Origin: Lentisphaerota bacterium
Lineage (GTDB): Bacteria > Verrucomicrobiota > Kiritimatiellia > UBA8416 > JAIOPI01
NCBI GenBank assembly: GCA_021413965.1
Contig: JAIOPI010000040.1
Span: 124,001 to 188,000, forward strand
Length of the DNA stretch: 64,000 nucleotides
Direction of reading: 5' to 3'
Shown here: piece by piece, positions 18,402-28,600 of the stretch
How the letters are laid out: the number at the start of each line of letters is the position of its first letter
How positions within the stretch are numbered: position 1 is the stretch's first letter
The notes under the pieces: generated by a model
Seen by the model: only the letters and a program-made list of their open reading frames with translations
What the model was told of the DNA's origin: nothing
The model's database searches: none
Program-made: the position numbers and the translations under genes

Positions 18402-19861
18402 GTCAAGCACCCGTGGGATCAGCGACGGAGGCGTCACTCGTGCCGGAGGTGGACGATCGATTCGCCTCGTTCGCGTTCGGGCGCCACGAGCTATGGACTC
18501 TGGGCGTGGCGTTTCTGCTGACGGCGATTCTGCAGGTGGCGCCCGTGCTGCAGTCGCGGGCCGCCTTGCCGCTGCTGGGGTTGCTGAGTTGCCTGTGTTG
18601 GACCACGCCGCTGACGGCGTTCTACTTCATTGCCGCGTCGCAGAGCCTGCCCTTTCCGGAAGCGAGTCTGCTGAACCCGACGCAGATGGGATTCCTCACG
18701 TTCCCGCTGGTGGTCCTGTCGCGTCAGCGCCGATTCCAGCTGAAGAATCTGTCGGTCCTGTGGGTGCTGATGCCCTTCCTGCTCTGGTATGCGCTCGTGG
18801 GCGGGGAGGGCTTGTCGTTCTTCTCGTATCACAGCAACTTCCTTCGCGCGATCGCCTACGCGATCATCGCGTGCCACTTCCTGAACGCGTCCGGCGGTCA
18901 GTATTTGAAATGCCTGATGGGGCTGTGCCTGGGCGCGGTGACGGTGGGGTTGGCGTTCTGGTTCCAGCTCGCGGGGTTGCCGGTGGACCTGTTCACCTAT
19001 GGTGGGCCGGTGGCCCAGCGCGGGGGGTACACGCGGTTCGGCGGCGCGCGCGCCGATGCCGTGGCCGCCTGGCCGCCGCTATTGATGGGCGCGTTTGGGA
19101 TGATCGGGATTGCGGTGTCGTCGCTCGGCCTTGGCGTGACCAGGCGGCATACGCGCCGGCTCATGCGCCTGGCCTTGGTCGTCTTTGCGTTCATGGTCCC
19201 GCCGCTGCTCGGAACGATGACCAACGCCGCGTACTTCGGTTTCGCCATCATGGCCGTGGCCACCGCCGTCATCATCTGGCACGGGACGGTGCGAACCCGT
19301 TTTTCGCTGGCGGCGAAGCGGCGGCTGGCCTCCGTGGTGTTTGCCGGGATGCTCGTTGCGGCGCTGCTTTATCATTTCGACGTCGTGCAGGTGCGGGGGC
19401 GGCTTGCCGGATTATGGGGGTATTACAGCGAGGCCCGGAAGGAAACGTCCATGGCCGCATCGCGCACGGACGTCTGGAACAGTTCGATTCACACCATCCG
19501 CCAGAGCCCGCTGCTTGGCATGCACGTCACGGGCGTGAAGGAGATCATTCCGGACGAGTACGCGTCCGACGGCAGCTACTCGTCCCACAACGTGTTCCTG
19601 GAATACGGCCGTCACGCGGGGCTGCCGGGCATGGTGCTGATCGCGTTCTTCTTCTTCCATCCGCTGCTGTCGCTGGTGCGGCGCAACGCGCCGCCGCGCT
19701 ACCTGGCCTTCTACATCGCATATGTCGTGATGTTCATCCAGTGGATGGTATTGTCTTACCAGTTCTACAAGACGTTCTGGGCCCTATGGATGCTGATGAG
19801 CATGGCCGCGCGCGAGGGGATGCGCCGCACAGCGCGGGTCCGCGCCGCGGCCGGAGGATGA
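18398..19861 (+). CDS. O-antigen ligase/polymerase-like membrane protein (Wzy_C type)
   Basis: This 487-residue membrane protein has about ten to twelve hydrophobic segments. A long extracytoplasmic loop after 'RTDVWNSSIHTIRQSPLLG' carries SSHNVFLEYGRHAGLPG, the conserved His-Asn segment of the Wzy_C/WaaL superfamily. It would polymerise repeat units or ligate glycan in the periplasm. It begins inside the ATGA overlap with the glycosyltransferase and itself overlaps the acyltransferase gene by 4 bp. A second member of the superfamily lies at 23642-25657 on the other strand, so the locus has two such proteins; one may be the polymerase and the other a ligase, which sequence alone does not decide. 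Confidence 0.88.
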   Translation: MSQAPVGSATEASLVPEVDDRFASFAFGRHELWTLGVAFLLTAILQVAPVLQSRAALPLLGLLSCLCWTTPLTAFYFIAASQSLPFPEASLLNPTQMGFLTFPLVVLSRQRRFQLKNLSVLWVLMPFLLWYALVGGEGLSFFSYHSNFLRAIAYAIIACHFLNASGGQYLKCLMGLCLGAVTVGLAFWFQLAGLPVDLFTYGGPVAQRGGYTRFGGARADAVAAWPPLLMGAFGMIGIAVSSLGLGVTRRHTRRLMRLALVVFAFMVPPLLGTMTNAAYFGFAIMAVATAVIIWHGTVRTRFSLAAKRRLASVVFAGMLVAALLYHFDVVQVRGRLAGLWGYYSEARKETSMAASRTDVWNSSIHTIRQSPLLGMHVTGVKEIIPDEYASDGSYSSHNVFLEYGRHAGLPGMVLIAFFFFHPLLSLVRRNAPPRYLAFYIAYVVMFIQWMVLSYQFYKTFWALWMLMSMAAREGMRRTARVRAAAGG

Positions 19862-20436
19862 GTGCCGCCATGAACTTATCCGAATTCGATAATTCCCGCT
19901 TCGATCGCGGAGCCGGCAGCGCCAAGGAGTTCCTGTGGCTGCTCGCGCGCGCCGTGGCGTTCACCGGCAATCCCTGGCCGCTCTCGGGGCTGCGCCGCGG
20001 GCTGCTCCGGTTGTTCGGCGCGACGGTGGGCGAGGGGGTGGTGATCAAACCGCAGGTGAAGGTCACGTTCCCCTGGAAGCTGTCGGTTGGCGCGCACACG
20101 TGGCTGGGCGAGGAAGCCTGGTTGCTCAATCTGGACCGCATCACAATCGGGCATGACGCCTGCATTTCGCAGCGCGTCTTCCTGTGTACGGGGAGCCACG
20201 ACTGGTCGGATCCGCAGTTTGCACTGATCACGAAGCCCATCACGATTGGCAACGGGGTGTGGCTTTGCGCGGATGTGTTTGTCGGGCCGGGCGTGAGCAT
20301 CGGCGATCATGCCGTGGTGCTGCCGGGAAGCGTGGTGACGAAGGATCTGCCGCCCGGCATGGTGTGTTCCGGCAATCCTTGCGTGCCGGTCAAGCCGCGG
20401 GTCCGGCGCGAATCGCCGGTCCGCGATCGCGCGTGA
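19858..20436 (+). CDS. Hexapeptide-repeat acyltransferase, WcaF-like
   Basis: This protein of about 192 residues is a left-handed beta-helix acetyltransferase of the colanic-acid WcaF/NodL/LacA type. Repeated hexapeptides run through GEGVVIKPQVKVTF, ITIGHDACISQRVFL, ITIGNGVWLCADVFVG and VSIGDHAVVLPGSVVTKD, and TGSHDWSDP carries the catalytic-type His. It probably acetylates a sugar of the EPS repeat using acetyl-CoA in the cytoplasm. ATG 19858 forms a 4-bp overlap with the polymerase stop, but its GGAGG is too close; ATG 19870 (12 nt after GGAGG) is an equally good start. Its 3' end overlaps the next gene in a GTGA arrangement. Confidence 0.92.
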   Translation: MSAAMNLSEFDNSRFDRGAGSAKEFLWLLARAVAFTGNPWPLSGLRRGLLRLFGATVGEGVVIKPQVKVTFPWKLSVGAHTWLGEEAWLLNLDRITIGHDACISQRVFLCTGSHDWSDPQFALITKPITIGNGVWLCADVFVGPGVSIGDHAVVLPGSVVTKDLPPGMVCSGNPCVPVKPRVRRESPVRDRA

Positions 20437-21662
20437 ATATCCTGTTGCTCAACCAGTTCTATGCGCCGGACGTGGCGCCAACGGCCCGGTATCTTCAGGA
20501 CCTGGCGGCGGCGCTGGCCGCGCGCGGACACGCCGTCACGGTGGTGTGTTCGTCCCGCGCATACTCAGATGGGCGCCCCCTGCCGGCGGGCGAGGCGCCG
20601 CCCCCCGGCGTCACGGTGGTGCGCGTGGCCGGGTCCGGGTTCGGCCGCGGCTCGGCATGGTGTCGCGCCCTCGATTGCCTCTCCTTTGGATTGGGTGTCT
20701 TCCTGCGCCTGATCACCCGCCACCCCCGGCCCGATGTGGTGCTGGCGCTGACGACGCCTCCCTATGTGGGGCTGCTGGCCAAGCTGGCCTGTGCCTGCCG
20801 CGGTGGCCGGCACGCGCACTGGGTGATGGACCTGTACCCCGACGTGATGCGTGCGCACGGGATGTTACGCGCGGGGTCGGCCGGGGACCGCTGGCTGTCG
20901 AGCCTGACGCGGATGCAGTGGCGCGGGAGCATGCTGACGGTCGTGCTGGGGGAGGATATGGCGTCTCGCGCGGCGGCGTACCGGCGGGCGTCGGCGGACG
21001 GATTGCTGTGCGTGCCGCTGTGGGCGAGCCAGGCGCCCGCGGGGGGCGCCGCGGCCGCCCCGCTGCGCGCGGCGCGGGGGTGGGCCGCCGATGATTTTGT
21101 ACTGATGTATTCGGGCAACATGGGGCTGGGCCACCGGTTCGCGGAATTTCTCGCTGCCGCTGATGCAACATCACGCGAGGTGCACGTGCGCTGGGTCTTT
21201 GCGGGCGGTGGGCCGCGCCGTCCCGAGGTGGAACAGTTTGTTCGTCAGCATCCGGAAGCGCGCATCGAGCTGCTGCCCTATGCATCGGAGGAGGATTTGC
21301 CCGCGCACCTGTCTGCCGCGGATGTTCACCTGGTGAGCATGGAGCCCGCCTGGCAGGGATGCCTGGTGCCCAGCAAGCTGCAGAACGTCTTCGCCCTTGG
21401 CCGGCCGGTGATATTCGTGGGCGCCGCGGCGAACAGCATTGCCCAGTGGATCCGGGAAAGCGGCGGGGGGTGGGTCGTGGGGATTGACGACACGGCGGGG
21501 ATGCTGCAGGCGGTGCGCGAGGCGAGGGAGCCGCGCGAGCGGGAGAGGCGGGGCGCCGCGGCCCAAGCCTATGCCGCCCGGCACTTCGACCGGACCGCCA
21601 ATTGCACCCGCATGTGTGAGGCGCTGGAAACCGCGTGGCGGCAACCGTACGGCGGGCAGTAG
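20433..21662 (+). CDS. Glycosyltransferase family 4, WbuB-like
   Basis: This 409-residue GT-B enzyme begins ILLLNQFYAPDVAPTARYL, the typical start of the WbuB/WcaI-type family, where the acceptor loop follows the first strand. The C-terminal half shows VLMYSGNMGLGHRFAEFL, VRWVFAGGGPRRPEVEQF, the Glu-containing LVPSKLQNVFALGRPVIFVG and a closing Rossmann helix. It likely adds a deoxy- or N-acetylhexosamine to the growing EPS unit; the exact sugar is an inference from the family. The GTG start lies in a GTGA overlap with the acyltransferase stop, continuing the coupled operon. It is the last gene before an 86-bp gap preceding the DUF4838 protein. Confidence 0.92.
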   Translation: MNILLLNQFYAPDVAPTARYLQDLAAALAARGHAVTVVCSSRAYSDGRPLPAGEAPPPGVTVVRVAGSGFGRGSAWCRALDCLSFGLGVFLRLITRHPRPDVVLALTTPPYVGLLAKLACACRGGRHAHWVMDLYPDVMRAHGMLRAGSAGDRWLSSLTRMQWRGSMLTVVLGEDMASRAAAYRRASADGLLCVPLWASQAPAGGAAAAPLRAARGWAADDFVLMYSGNMGLGHRFAEFLAAADATSREVHVRWVFAGGGPRRPEVEQFVRQHPEARIELLPYASEEDLPAHLSAADVHLVSMEPAWQGCLVPSKLQNVFALGRPVIFVGAAANSIAQWIRESGGGWVVGIDDTAGMLQAVREAREPRERERRGAAAQAYAARHFDRTANCTRMCEALETAWRQPYGGQ

Positions 21663-21748
21663 GTCGGGCCCTCCTTCCCGGCTCCCGTGACCACGGTGGT
21701 GAGGATGGAATGGGGCAGGTGGGACGGCCCGACCTGCGGAGACTGGCT

Positions 21749-23593
21749 GTGAGAAAAATCTGCCTGCGGCTTGGCGCCGCGATGATTCTCGCGCGCGGGA
21801 CGATGACGCTGGCCTCAACCAACGGCGTGACCTGGGCCGACGTGTGCGCGTGGGAACTTGTTGTTTCGGCTGACGCCATCCCGTCTGAGCAATTCGCCGC
21901 GGTGGAATTTCGCGATCACGTGGAAGAGGCGACGGGATACCGCCTTCCCCTGGTCGCACAGCCATCCGGCACGAACGGGCAGATCTGTATCGGGCCGGGC
22001 GCCGCCATGCGCGCCTGTCCAGAGGGCGACCGGGGCCGCGGTTTTGAATCCGACGACTTGCGGATTCTTGTCCGGGATCGGGTGATCATCATCGATGGCG
22101 GCCGTCCCCGCGGGACGCTCTACGGGGTCTACACTTTTCTCGAGGATGAGTTGGGGGTTCGATTTCTGACCGCCGATCACACCCATGTGCCGCACGTGGA
22201 CCCGGCGCGCGTGCTGGAGCCGGTCGACCGGTTCTACCACCCGCCGCTGCGGTTCCGGCGCAGTTACTATGCCGAGGCGGAACGGGATGATGTGTTTGCG
22301 GCGCGCTTGCGCAACCACAGCGAGAGCATGCGCGACCCGCAGGTGGGCGGACCGCCTTCAATCAGGTTGATCAATCACAGTTTTGGCCGGTTGTTGCCCA
22401 CGGCGGTGTATGGGCGTCAGCACCCCGAGTATTACGGCTTCGTGGACGGTGCGCGGCGAATCGACGTGGGTGAGGACTGGGGGGGGGCAGGCAATCAGCC
22501 ATGCCTGACGAATCCGGATGTCTTGCGCATCGTGACGGCGGAAGTGCTGGGGGAACTGCGGGATCATCCGCACGCCAGGAACGTGTCGGTCAGCCAGAAC
22601 GACAATCCCTATTATTGCCGTTGCCCAGCCTGCGCCGCGCTGGATGCACAGCACGGCGGACCGATGGGGTCGCTGTTGACGTTCGTCAACGCGGTGGCCG
22701 CGCGTGTCGGTCGCGACAACCCAGACGTATGGGTGGGGACCCTGGCCTACGACTACTCGCGCCAGCCGCCACGCAATCTGCGGCCGGACCCCCATGTTCA
22801 GATTCAGCTGTGCAGCAGCAGCGCCTGCATCCTGCATGCCCTGGCGTCGGCCACGTGTCCACAGAATGCCGACTTCGTCCGCAACTTCGCGGACTGGGGG
22901 CGGCTGTGCGACAAGGTCACGATCTGGAACTACAACGTGAACTTCGCGGACTACCTGCTGCCGTGCCCGAACCTGCGGACGATCGAGCCCAACATCCGGA
23001 TGGAGGTGGCAGGCGGTGCACAGGGCGTGATGATGCAGGGCGTCTACAACGGATACGGCGCTGAGTTCGCCGAGTTGCGGCACTACGTGACGAGCCGGCT
23101 CCTGTGGGATCCGGCGCTCAGCGGCGACCGTCTCATCGATGAATTTCTCGACCTTCACTACGGGGCCGCCGCCCCTCAGATCCGCCGGTTCATCGTGTTC
23201 GCACAGGACCACGTGGCGCAGGCGGGCGTGCATCACGGCTTCGCAGGCGGTGCCGCTGACTACGGAATCGACGCCGCGGTGGCGCGCGCGGGGCTGGCGG
23301 CGTTTGAGGATGCGTTGGCACTGGCAGGTGATGACGCGGTGCTGCGTGCCCGCGTCGAAAAGGCGTCGGTCTGCGCCTACCGGGCGGCGCTGGAGCCGGT
23401 GTGGGGGCGGCGGGTGCCGCTGCTGATCGACGACGCTGAGCGACGGGAGATGCGCGAGTTGGCGCAGCGTTTCTTCGCTCTGTGCGCGGCGCACGGCGTC
23501 ACGATGGCCAGCGAGCAGCAGAGCATCGAGGCGAAGCGTGCGCGCCTGGGGTGGGTGCTGGGGGCGGACCTGGGGGCGAGCGTGCTCCGGTGA
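21749..23593 (+). CDS. DUF4838-type secreted hydrolase-like protein
   Basis: This protein of about 614 residues resembles DUF4838 proteins, which have a GH67/GH20-like N-terminal alpha/beta domain followed by a TIM barrel. The N-terminal domain includes AVEFRDHVEEATGYRLPL and ILVRDRVIIIDGGRPRGTLYGVYTFLEDELGVRF, the signature of that family. The barrel part has VSVSQNDNPYYCRCPAC and GVMMQGVYNGYG, followed by a helical C-terminus. The GTG start was chosen because GGAG lies 7 nt upstream and a basic/hydrophobic N-terminus (RKICLRLGAAMILA) follows, a possible weak signal peptide. It may trim or degrade the EPS; a real substrate is unknown. It is convergent with the ligase-like gene, with 48 bp between the stops. 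Confidence 0.82.
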   Translation: MRKICLRLGAAMILARGTMTLASTNGVTWADVCAWELVVSADAIPSEQFAAVEFRDHVEEATGYRLPLVAQPSGTNGQICIGPGAAMRACPEGDRGRGFESDDLRILVRDRVIIIDGGRPRGTLYGVYTFLEDELGVRFLTADHTHVPHVDPARVLEPVDRFYHPPLRFRRSYYAEAERDDVFAARLRNHSESMRDPQVGGPPSIRLINHSFGRLLPTAVYGRQHPEYYGFVDGARRIDVGEDWGGAGNQPCLTNPDVLRIVTAEVLGELRDHPHARNVSVSQNDNPYYCRCPACAALDAQHGGPMGSLLTFVNAVAARVGRDNPDVWVGTLAYDYSRQPPRNLRPDPHVQIQLCSSSACILHALASATCPQNADFVRNFADWGRLCDKVTIWNYNVNFADYLLPCPNLRTIEPNIRMEVAGGAQGVMMQGVYNGYGAEFAELRHYVTSRLLWDPALSGDRLIDEFLDLHYGAAAPQIRRFIVFAQDHVAQAGVHHGFAGGAADYGIDAAVARAGLAAFEDALALAGDDAVLRARVEKASVCAYRAALEPVWGRRVPLLIDDAERREMRELAQRFFALCAAHGVTMASEQQSIEAKRARLGWVLGADLGASVLR

Positions 23594-23641
23594 TGGCTGA
23601 CGGGTGGCACTCGCTCATTCCGGCAGACCCGCGCTGACCCC

Positions 23642-25657
23642 CTACGGGATCTGGCGGTTGTTGTCGGGGGCGTCGGGGATGTCGAACATCTGGACCTGCT
23701 TGGGATGTTGGACGAGTTGGCGTGCGCGTTGCAGGGCAAGGTCGGCGGCGTCCCAATGGGAGAGGGCCATCTGGATGCGGGCGAACCAGACCCAGCCGAG
23801 GTAATCCACGGGGGCGCCGCGCACGGCGTCGATGGCTGCCTGCGAGGCGCTGCCCACCAGCCGCTCCTGCAGGTCGTCGGGCAGATCGGGCAGGGCGGCC
23901 CACGCCAGCAGCGTTCCACTGATGGCCATGAGCGTATCGGGATCCTCGCCGCCCCGGCGGAGCACGCTGCGGGCGTCCGCGAGACCCACTTCCAGCGCGG
24001 CGGCCGGATTGCCGGCGGCCACGGCGTGCGGCAGGTAGCGATCCATGTAGGCGACACGCTCGGCGGCCAGGGTGCCGCGCAGTTGGGCGTTCAAGGCCAC
24101 CAGGAGGTACACGAGCGCGGGGAACGCCGCGATGGCAAGGACGGCGGTCGCGCCGGCGCGTCCGGTGCCCGGCAAGGCCGGGACGTTGGGGCGATGGCCC
24201 CGGCGCAGGTGAATCCCCGCGACGGCCATCCCCGCGAGGGCGGCGAGCAGCAGCGCATTGGCCGGCTTGTGCAAGCTGTAGTCGATGAGGCTGTGCAAGG
24301 CCAGCGTCGTGAGGCCGAACAGGATTCCGATCACCATGATGCGGGGCGCGTCGGAAGCCAGCGGCCAGCGGCGCTGGAGGTGGCGCAGCCAGAGCACCAG
24401 CGCGAGGGCGAAGAGAAACGCACCGATGACCCCGCCCTCCACGAGCAACTGAACCCAATCGTTGTGCGCATGCAGCCAGCGGAAGCGCAGGGGCGGGGTC
24501 TGGAACGCCGCGTACACATGCTTGAACGACCCGAAGCCGATGCCGGTGAGCGGGGCGTTGCCGACCATGCGGAGGCAGTCGTCGGAGACGATGAAGCGCA
24601 GGTCCGCGAAGGGATTCTGCATGACATCGGTGAGGGTGCCGATGCGCTCGATGAGCCCGGTCTGGCCGAACCAGAGCAACGTGGCGATCATGATGAGCAT
24701 GGGCAGGATGAAGCCGGCGAGGATGCGCGTGCCGCTGCGGCGGCGCCAGAGAATCAGGGTGCCAAAGAGGGTGGTGGTTAGGGCGAGGCTCAGGATGGCG
24801 CCGCGCGAGAGGGAAACGGCGACGGCGCCCATGATGATCAAGGCCATGAAGGCGCGCAGGGTGGTCTGGGCGCCCTCGCGGGAGGAGAGCATGGCGATGC
24901 GCTCGCGCATGTCGGGCCAGGCCATGACCTGGTAGAAGCGCCGGGAGGAGAGCAGGAGACCGAAGGAGAGGCCCACGGTCATGTTCAGGTAGGCGGCGAG
25001 GTGGTTGCGGTTCGAGAAAGGGCCGAAGATATTGCCGCCGTAGCGCGGGGTGTGGAACCAGTAAATTTCTTCGGAGCCTGAGAACTTGTGCACGACAGCC
25101 AGCACGGCCATGATGAAAGCGGATCCCACGAGCAGGGCGGCGGCGCGGCGCAAGTGCGACCACTCGCGAACGGTGTTCGCCAGCACGAGGAAGGTGCCGG
25201 CATAGATCAGGAAGAGCATGAGGCTGCGGGTGGTGGCGGGAGCGGACAGGGACAAGGTGCTCCACGCCGTGGTGGCCGGGCGAGGAGCGGATTCAGCCGC
25301 TTCCGGTGAGGGGCCGGTGAGCTGATCCATGAGCGCGAGACTCGTCTGACCGGCGGAGCCTGCCAGCGGGCTGAGGCGCTGGACGACTCCAGCCGGCAGC
25401 GGCGTAATTTGTGCTATGAGGAGCAGCGCGAGCAGGCCGAGGATGCCGCAGACGGGGACGGCCCGCAGTCGCAGCCGGCGGGCGCAGATCCCGGCGAACA
25501 GCCAGAAACCGACGCCTGTCGTCACGACCAGGCCGAGGAGCAGGTAGGCCCAGGGCTCGGCGCCACCAAAGAGCCACGGGGAAACGACGACGGCCGTGAG
25601 CACGAGTCTGCGGGCGACGCTTTCGAGGGCGCGCTGCGTTTTGGTGGTGGCCGCCAT
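23642..25657 (-). CDS. O-antigen ligase-family membrane protein (second copy)
   Basis: This 671-residue protein has about twelve hydrophobic segments in the first ~470 residues. GPFSNRNHLAAYLNMTVGL and the periplasmic-loop motif WLHAHNDWVQLLVEGGVIG are characteristic of the Wzy_C superfamily. The C-terminal ~200 residues are soluble, with helical-repeat-like composition (AAALEVGLADARSVLRRGG; DAADLALQRARQL), probably a periplasmic TPR-like tail. It should transfer or polymerise lipid-linked glycan on the periplasmic face. It starts 11 bp after the stop of the tyrosine-kinase gene and so belongs to the wza-wzc-like operon running from 30565 to 23642. Compared with the copy at 18398 it is longer and only distantly similar. 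Confidence 0.88.
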   Translation of the reverse strand: MAATTKTQRALESVARRLVLTAVVVSPWLFGGAEPWAYLLLGLVVTTGVGFWLFAGICARRLRLRAVPVCGILGLLALLLIAQITPLPAGVVQRLSPLAGSAGQTSLALMDQLTGPSPEAAESAPRPATTAWSTLSLSAPATTRSLMLFLIYAGTFLVLANTVREWSHLRRAAALLVGSAFIMAVLAVVHKFSGSEEIYWFHTPRYGGNIFGPFSNRNHLAAYLNMTVGLSFGLLLSSRRFYQVMAWPDMRERIAMLSSREGAQTTLRAFMALIIMGAVAVSLSRGAILSLALTTTLFGTLILWRRRSGTRILAGFILPMLIMIATLLWFGQTGLIERIGTLTDVMQNPFADLRFIVSDDCLRMVGNAPLTGIGFGSFKHVYAAFQTPPLRFRWLHAHNDWVQLLVEGGVIGAFLFALALVLWLRHLQRRWPLASDAPRIMVIGILFGLTTLALHSLIDYSLHKPANALLLAALAGMAVAGIHLRRGHRPNVPALPGTGRAGATAVLAIAAFPALVYLLVALNAQLRGTLAAERVAYMDRYLPHAVAAGNPAAALEVGLADARSVLRRGGEDPDTLMAISGTLLAWAALPDLPDDLQERLVGSASQAAIDAVRGAPVDYLGWVWFARIQMALSHWDAADLALQRARQLVQHPKQVQMFDIPDAPDNNRQIP

Positions 25658-25668
25658 GCCGCCCCGCC

Positions 25669-28600
25669 TTACTTCGAACGGAATTGGTTGCGGATCGCCC
25701 CAAGGCGCACGTGTTCGTCGGATGACAACCGGTTCTGGCAGGCGCGAATCCGCTTGTCGAGTTCGCGCACCTTCGCCGCGTCGCCCTGCTGGCTGTAGAG
25801 CTCGATGAGGGCCAGCAGCGTGGTGGCCTGCTGCGGGTGCAAGGCCAAGGCCTGCTCGAGGGCGACCATGGCATCCGCGCCGCGATTGGCCTGCCGCAGG
25901 ATATCGCCGAGGGTGAGCCAGAGCCGCTCGTCTGGCGCGTCCACGGCCAGCGCGGCGCGCGCCATTTGCTCGGCCTCCGCCAGCGCCCCTCGCTTGGCCA
26001 GCAGGACGGCCAGATCGTTCAAGGCATCCGCGGTGCGGCGCAGCGACAAGCTCTTGCGCAACGCTTTTTCGGCCTGATCCGGCTGGCCTTCCGCGGCCAG
26101 CAAGGTGGCTTGGACGTAATGCCCATAGGCTTGCGCGGGGGCAAGGCGCACGAGTTCATCAGCCTGCTCGCGCAGTTTCGCCCGGTTGCCCAGCCGGCCG
26201 GCGACGCGGGTCAGGGCGACCAGGATGGCCGGATCCCGGGGGCGTTGCCCGGCGGCCTCGCGGTAATAGCGTTCCGCGAGGGCAGGGTTCTCTGCCAGGA
26301 AGGCCAGGTGGCCGAGCGCCAGCGCGTAGCGGTGCCGCTGATGCGTTGTTGCACCATTGCCGAGTTGCTTGACAGCGGTTCGAATGGCATCGCTGTCACG
26401 GCTTTCCACGGCGAGGTCCAGAAACAGATCCCAGGCTGCCCCGAGTCGTGTGCGCCGTGCGATGAGCGAACGCAGATCCGCGCGGGCAGCCGCACGCCGG
26501 CCGGCGTCGAGGTGGCGACGGGCGCGCCAGACGACGGGCAGGAACGCCAGTTCATCGAGCCAGGGGGCCGCGGGTTCCGGTGTGGCGGCAGGAGGCGCAC
26601 TTTTCGACGGGGGCGCGGCCGGGCGCGGGGGCGCATCCGGTGCGGGTGAGGATTTGGCGGCCTTATCGCCGGGGGCTGAGGCGGACGCGCCTTCACCGGT
26701 ACGCCCGGGCGCGTCGAGCAGCACGTCGTCCCCGTCCGAATCGGACGCATAGTACGTGCTCTTATAGTCACGCGCGTAGCGGGAATACCCCACGTGATAG
26801 TAAGACGAGTAATAGCGCCCCACCTTGGACACGACCACGTTGTTCAGGATGGCGCCGAGCAGCTTGATATGCACGGCGGCCAGGCTTTCGACGGCGCGCG
26901 TGATCATGGCCCGGCTGCTGTCGCCCGACTTGACGACGAGCAGCACGCCGTCGCAATGCACGCCCAGGGCGGCCGTGTCCGAGACGAAGAGCACGGGTGG
27001 CGTGTCGATGAGGACCCAGTCGTAATGTGGCCGCACCTCCTCGAGAAAGGTGCGCATCTTCGTTGAGCCGAGCAGTTCGGACGGGCTGGGCGAGGACGGG
27101 CCCGCCGTCATGATGTCGAGCATGTCGGCGGTGGCGCCGTTGATGTTGATCTTCTGAATGCTGTCGCGCCACTGGGTCTCGCCCACGAGCACGCTGGTCA
27201 ACCCGGCGGTGGAGGCCAGGCCCAGCGCCCGGCCGATCTGGGGGCGATGCAGGTCGGCGTCGATCAGCAGCACCTTCTTGCCGGTCTGCGCGATCGCAAT
27301 GGCCAGGTTGCAGGTGGTGGTGGTCTTGCCTTCCTGGGGGCGGGACGAGGTGACGCAGAGGGTGCGCACGGTGTCCGCGGGGCGGGAGTAGAAGAGGTTG
27401 GCGCGGATGGCGCGATAGGACTCGGCGGGCGAGGAGTTGGGCTCCGTCAGCATGAGGGTGGCGGAGTAGGCCCGGCGGGCGTTGGTGGCCTCGTCGGGTT
27501 CGCCCACGGGCAGCGCGAACTGTTCACGGGAAAACCGCTGGCCGAAGCGCTTGGCGAGCGTGGCCAGACGGCCCAGCGTTTCGCGGGGAGAAAACAGGTC
27601 CTTGGCCGGGGCTCCGGTCGCCGGATCCGCGGCTTCACCCGGCGGCTGCAGGACGGGCACGAGCCCCAGCAGCGGGACGTCCAGCCGCTCCTTCAGATCT
27701 TCCGGGGTGCGGATGCTGTCGTCCAGGTTCTCGAAGAGGAAGGCAAGGCCCACGCCGAAGAACAGTCCGAGGCAGATGGCCAGCAGCACGGCCTGCATGC
27801 GGCCGGGACCGGCAGGGCGCGCGGGGACGGACGCCTGTTCAATAATCTGCACGTTCGTTCGCACCAGGCCGGAGCTGATATCCACCTGCCCCATGCGCTC
27901 GACGAGCGAATCAAACAGGCGTTGGTAGCGCGCCACTTCATTGCGCAGGCGTGTCGATTCAAAGGATTCCTTGGAGAGCGACAGCACGACCTGCTTCTGC
28001 TCCTCGTACTTGGTCTGCAGGTCCCGCTCCTGCGTTTCCAGCATCGTGAGCTGGTTGGCCTGGGCCAGGATGACTTCGTTCAGCGACTTGCGGAATTGAT
28101 CGCGCAGCAACTCCAGCCGGCCGCGTGCCTCTTCATAGAGCGGGTGCTTGGAGCCGTAGACCTGCGCCACGGTGGAAAGCTCCTTTTCGGCCGTGGCGAT
28201 GGACAGGCGAAAGTCCGCCAGGGCGCGGTCGCTCTGGATGATGGGCAAGGCGAAGAGCTGCTCGCCATTGGCCAGCTGCGCGGGCTCGGCGGCGTTGTAG
28301 ACGGAGTGCATGACCGCGAGTTGCGACCCGAGCTCGATGCGCTTCAATTGCACCTCGGTCAGCTGGCCGTTCAGGGTCACGAGTCGTTCGGAGGCGGGGT
28401 CATTGTCATCCTGTGCTGACACCGTGACGCCCTGCGCCTTCTCGCGGAAGGACTGCAGTTCCCGTTCGGCTTTCTGGAGGGACTCCTGCACCTGGAGCTT
28501 CTCGGTCTGAAGCATTTCGAAGGCTTCGCCGAGCTGCGCGACCTGGCGCTGCTTGTGGTAGCTGTCGTAGGCCTCCGCCACCGCGTTGGCGATGCGGGCG

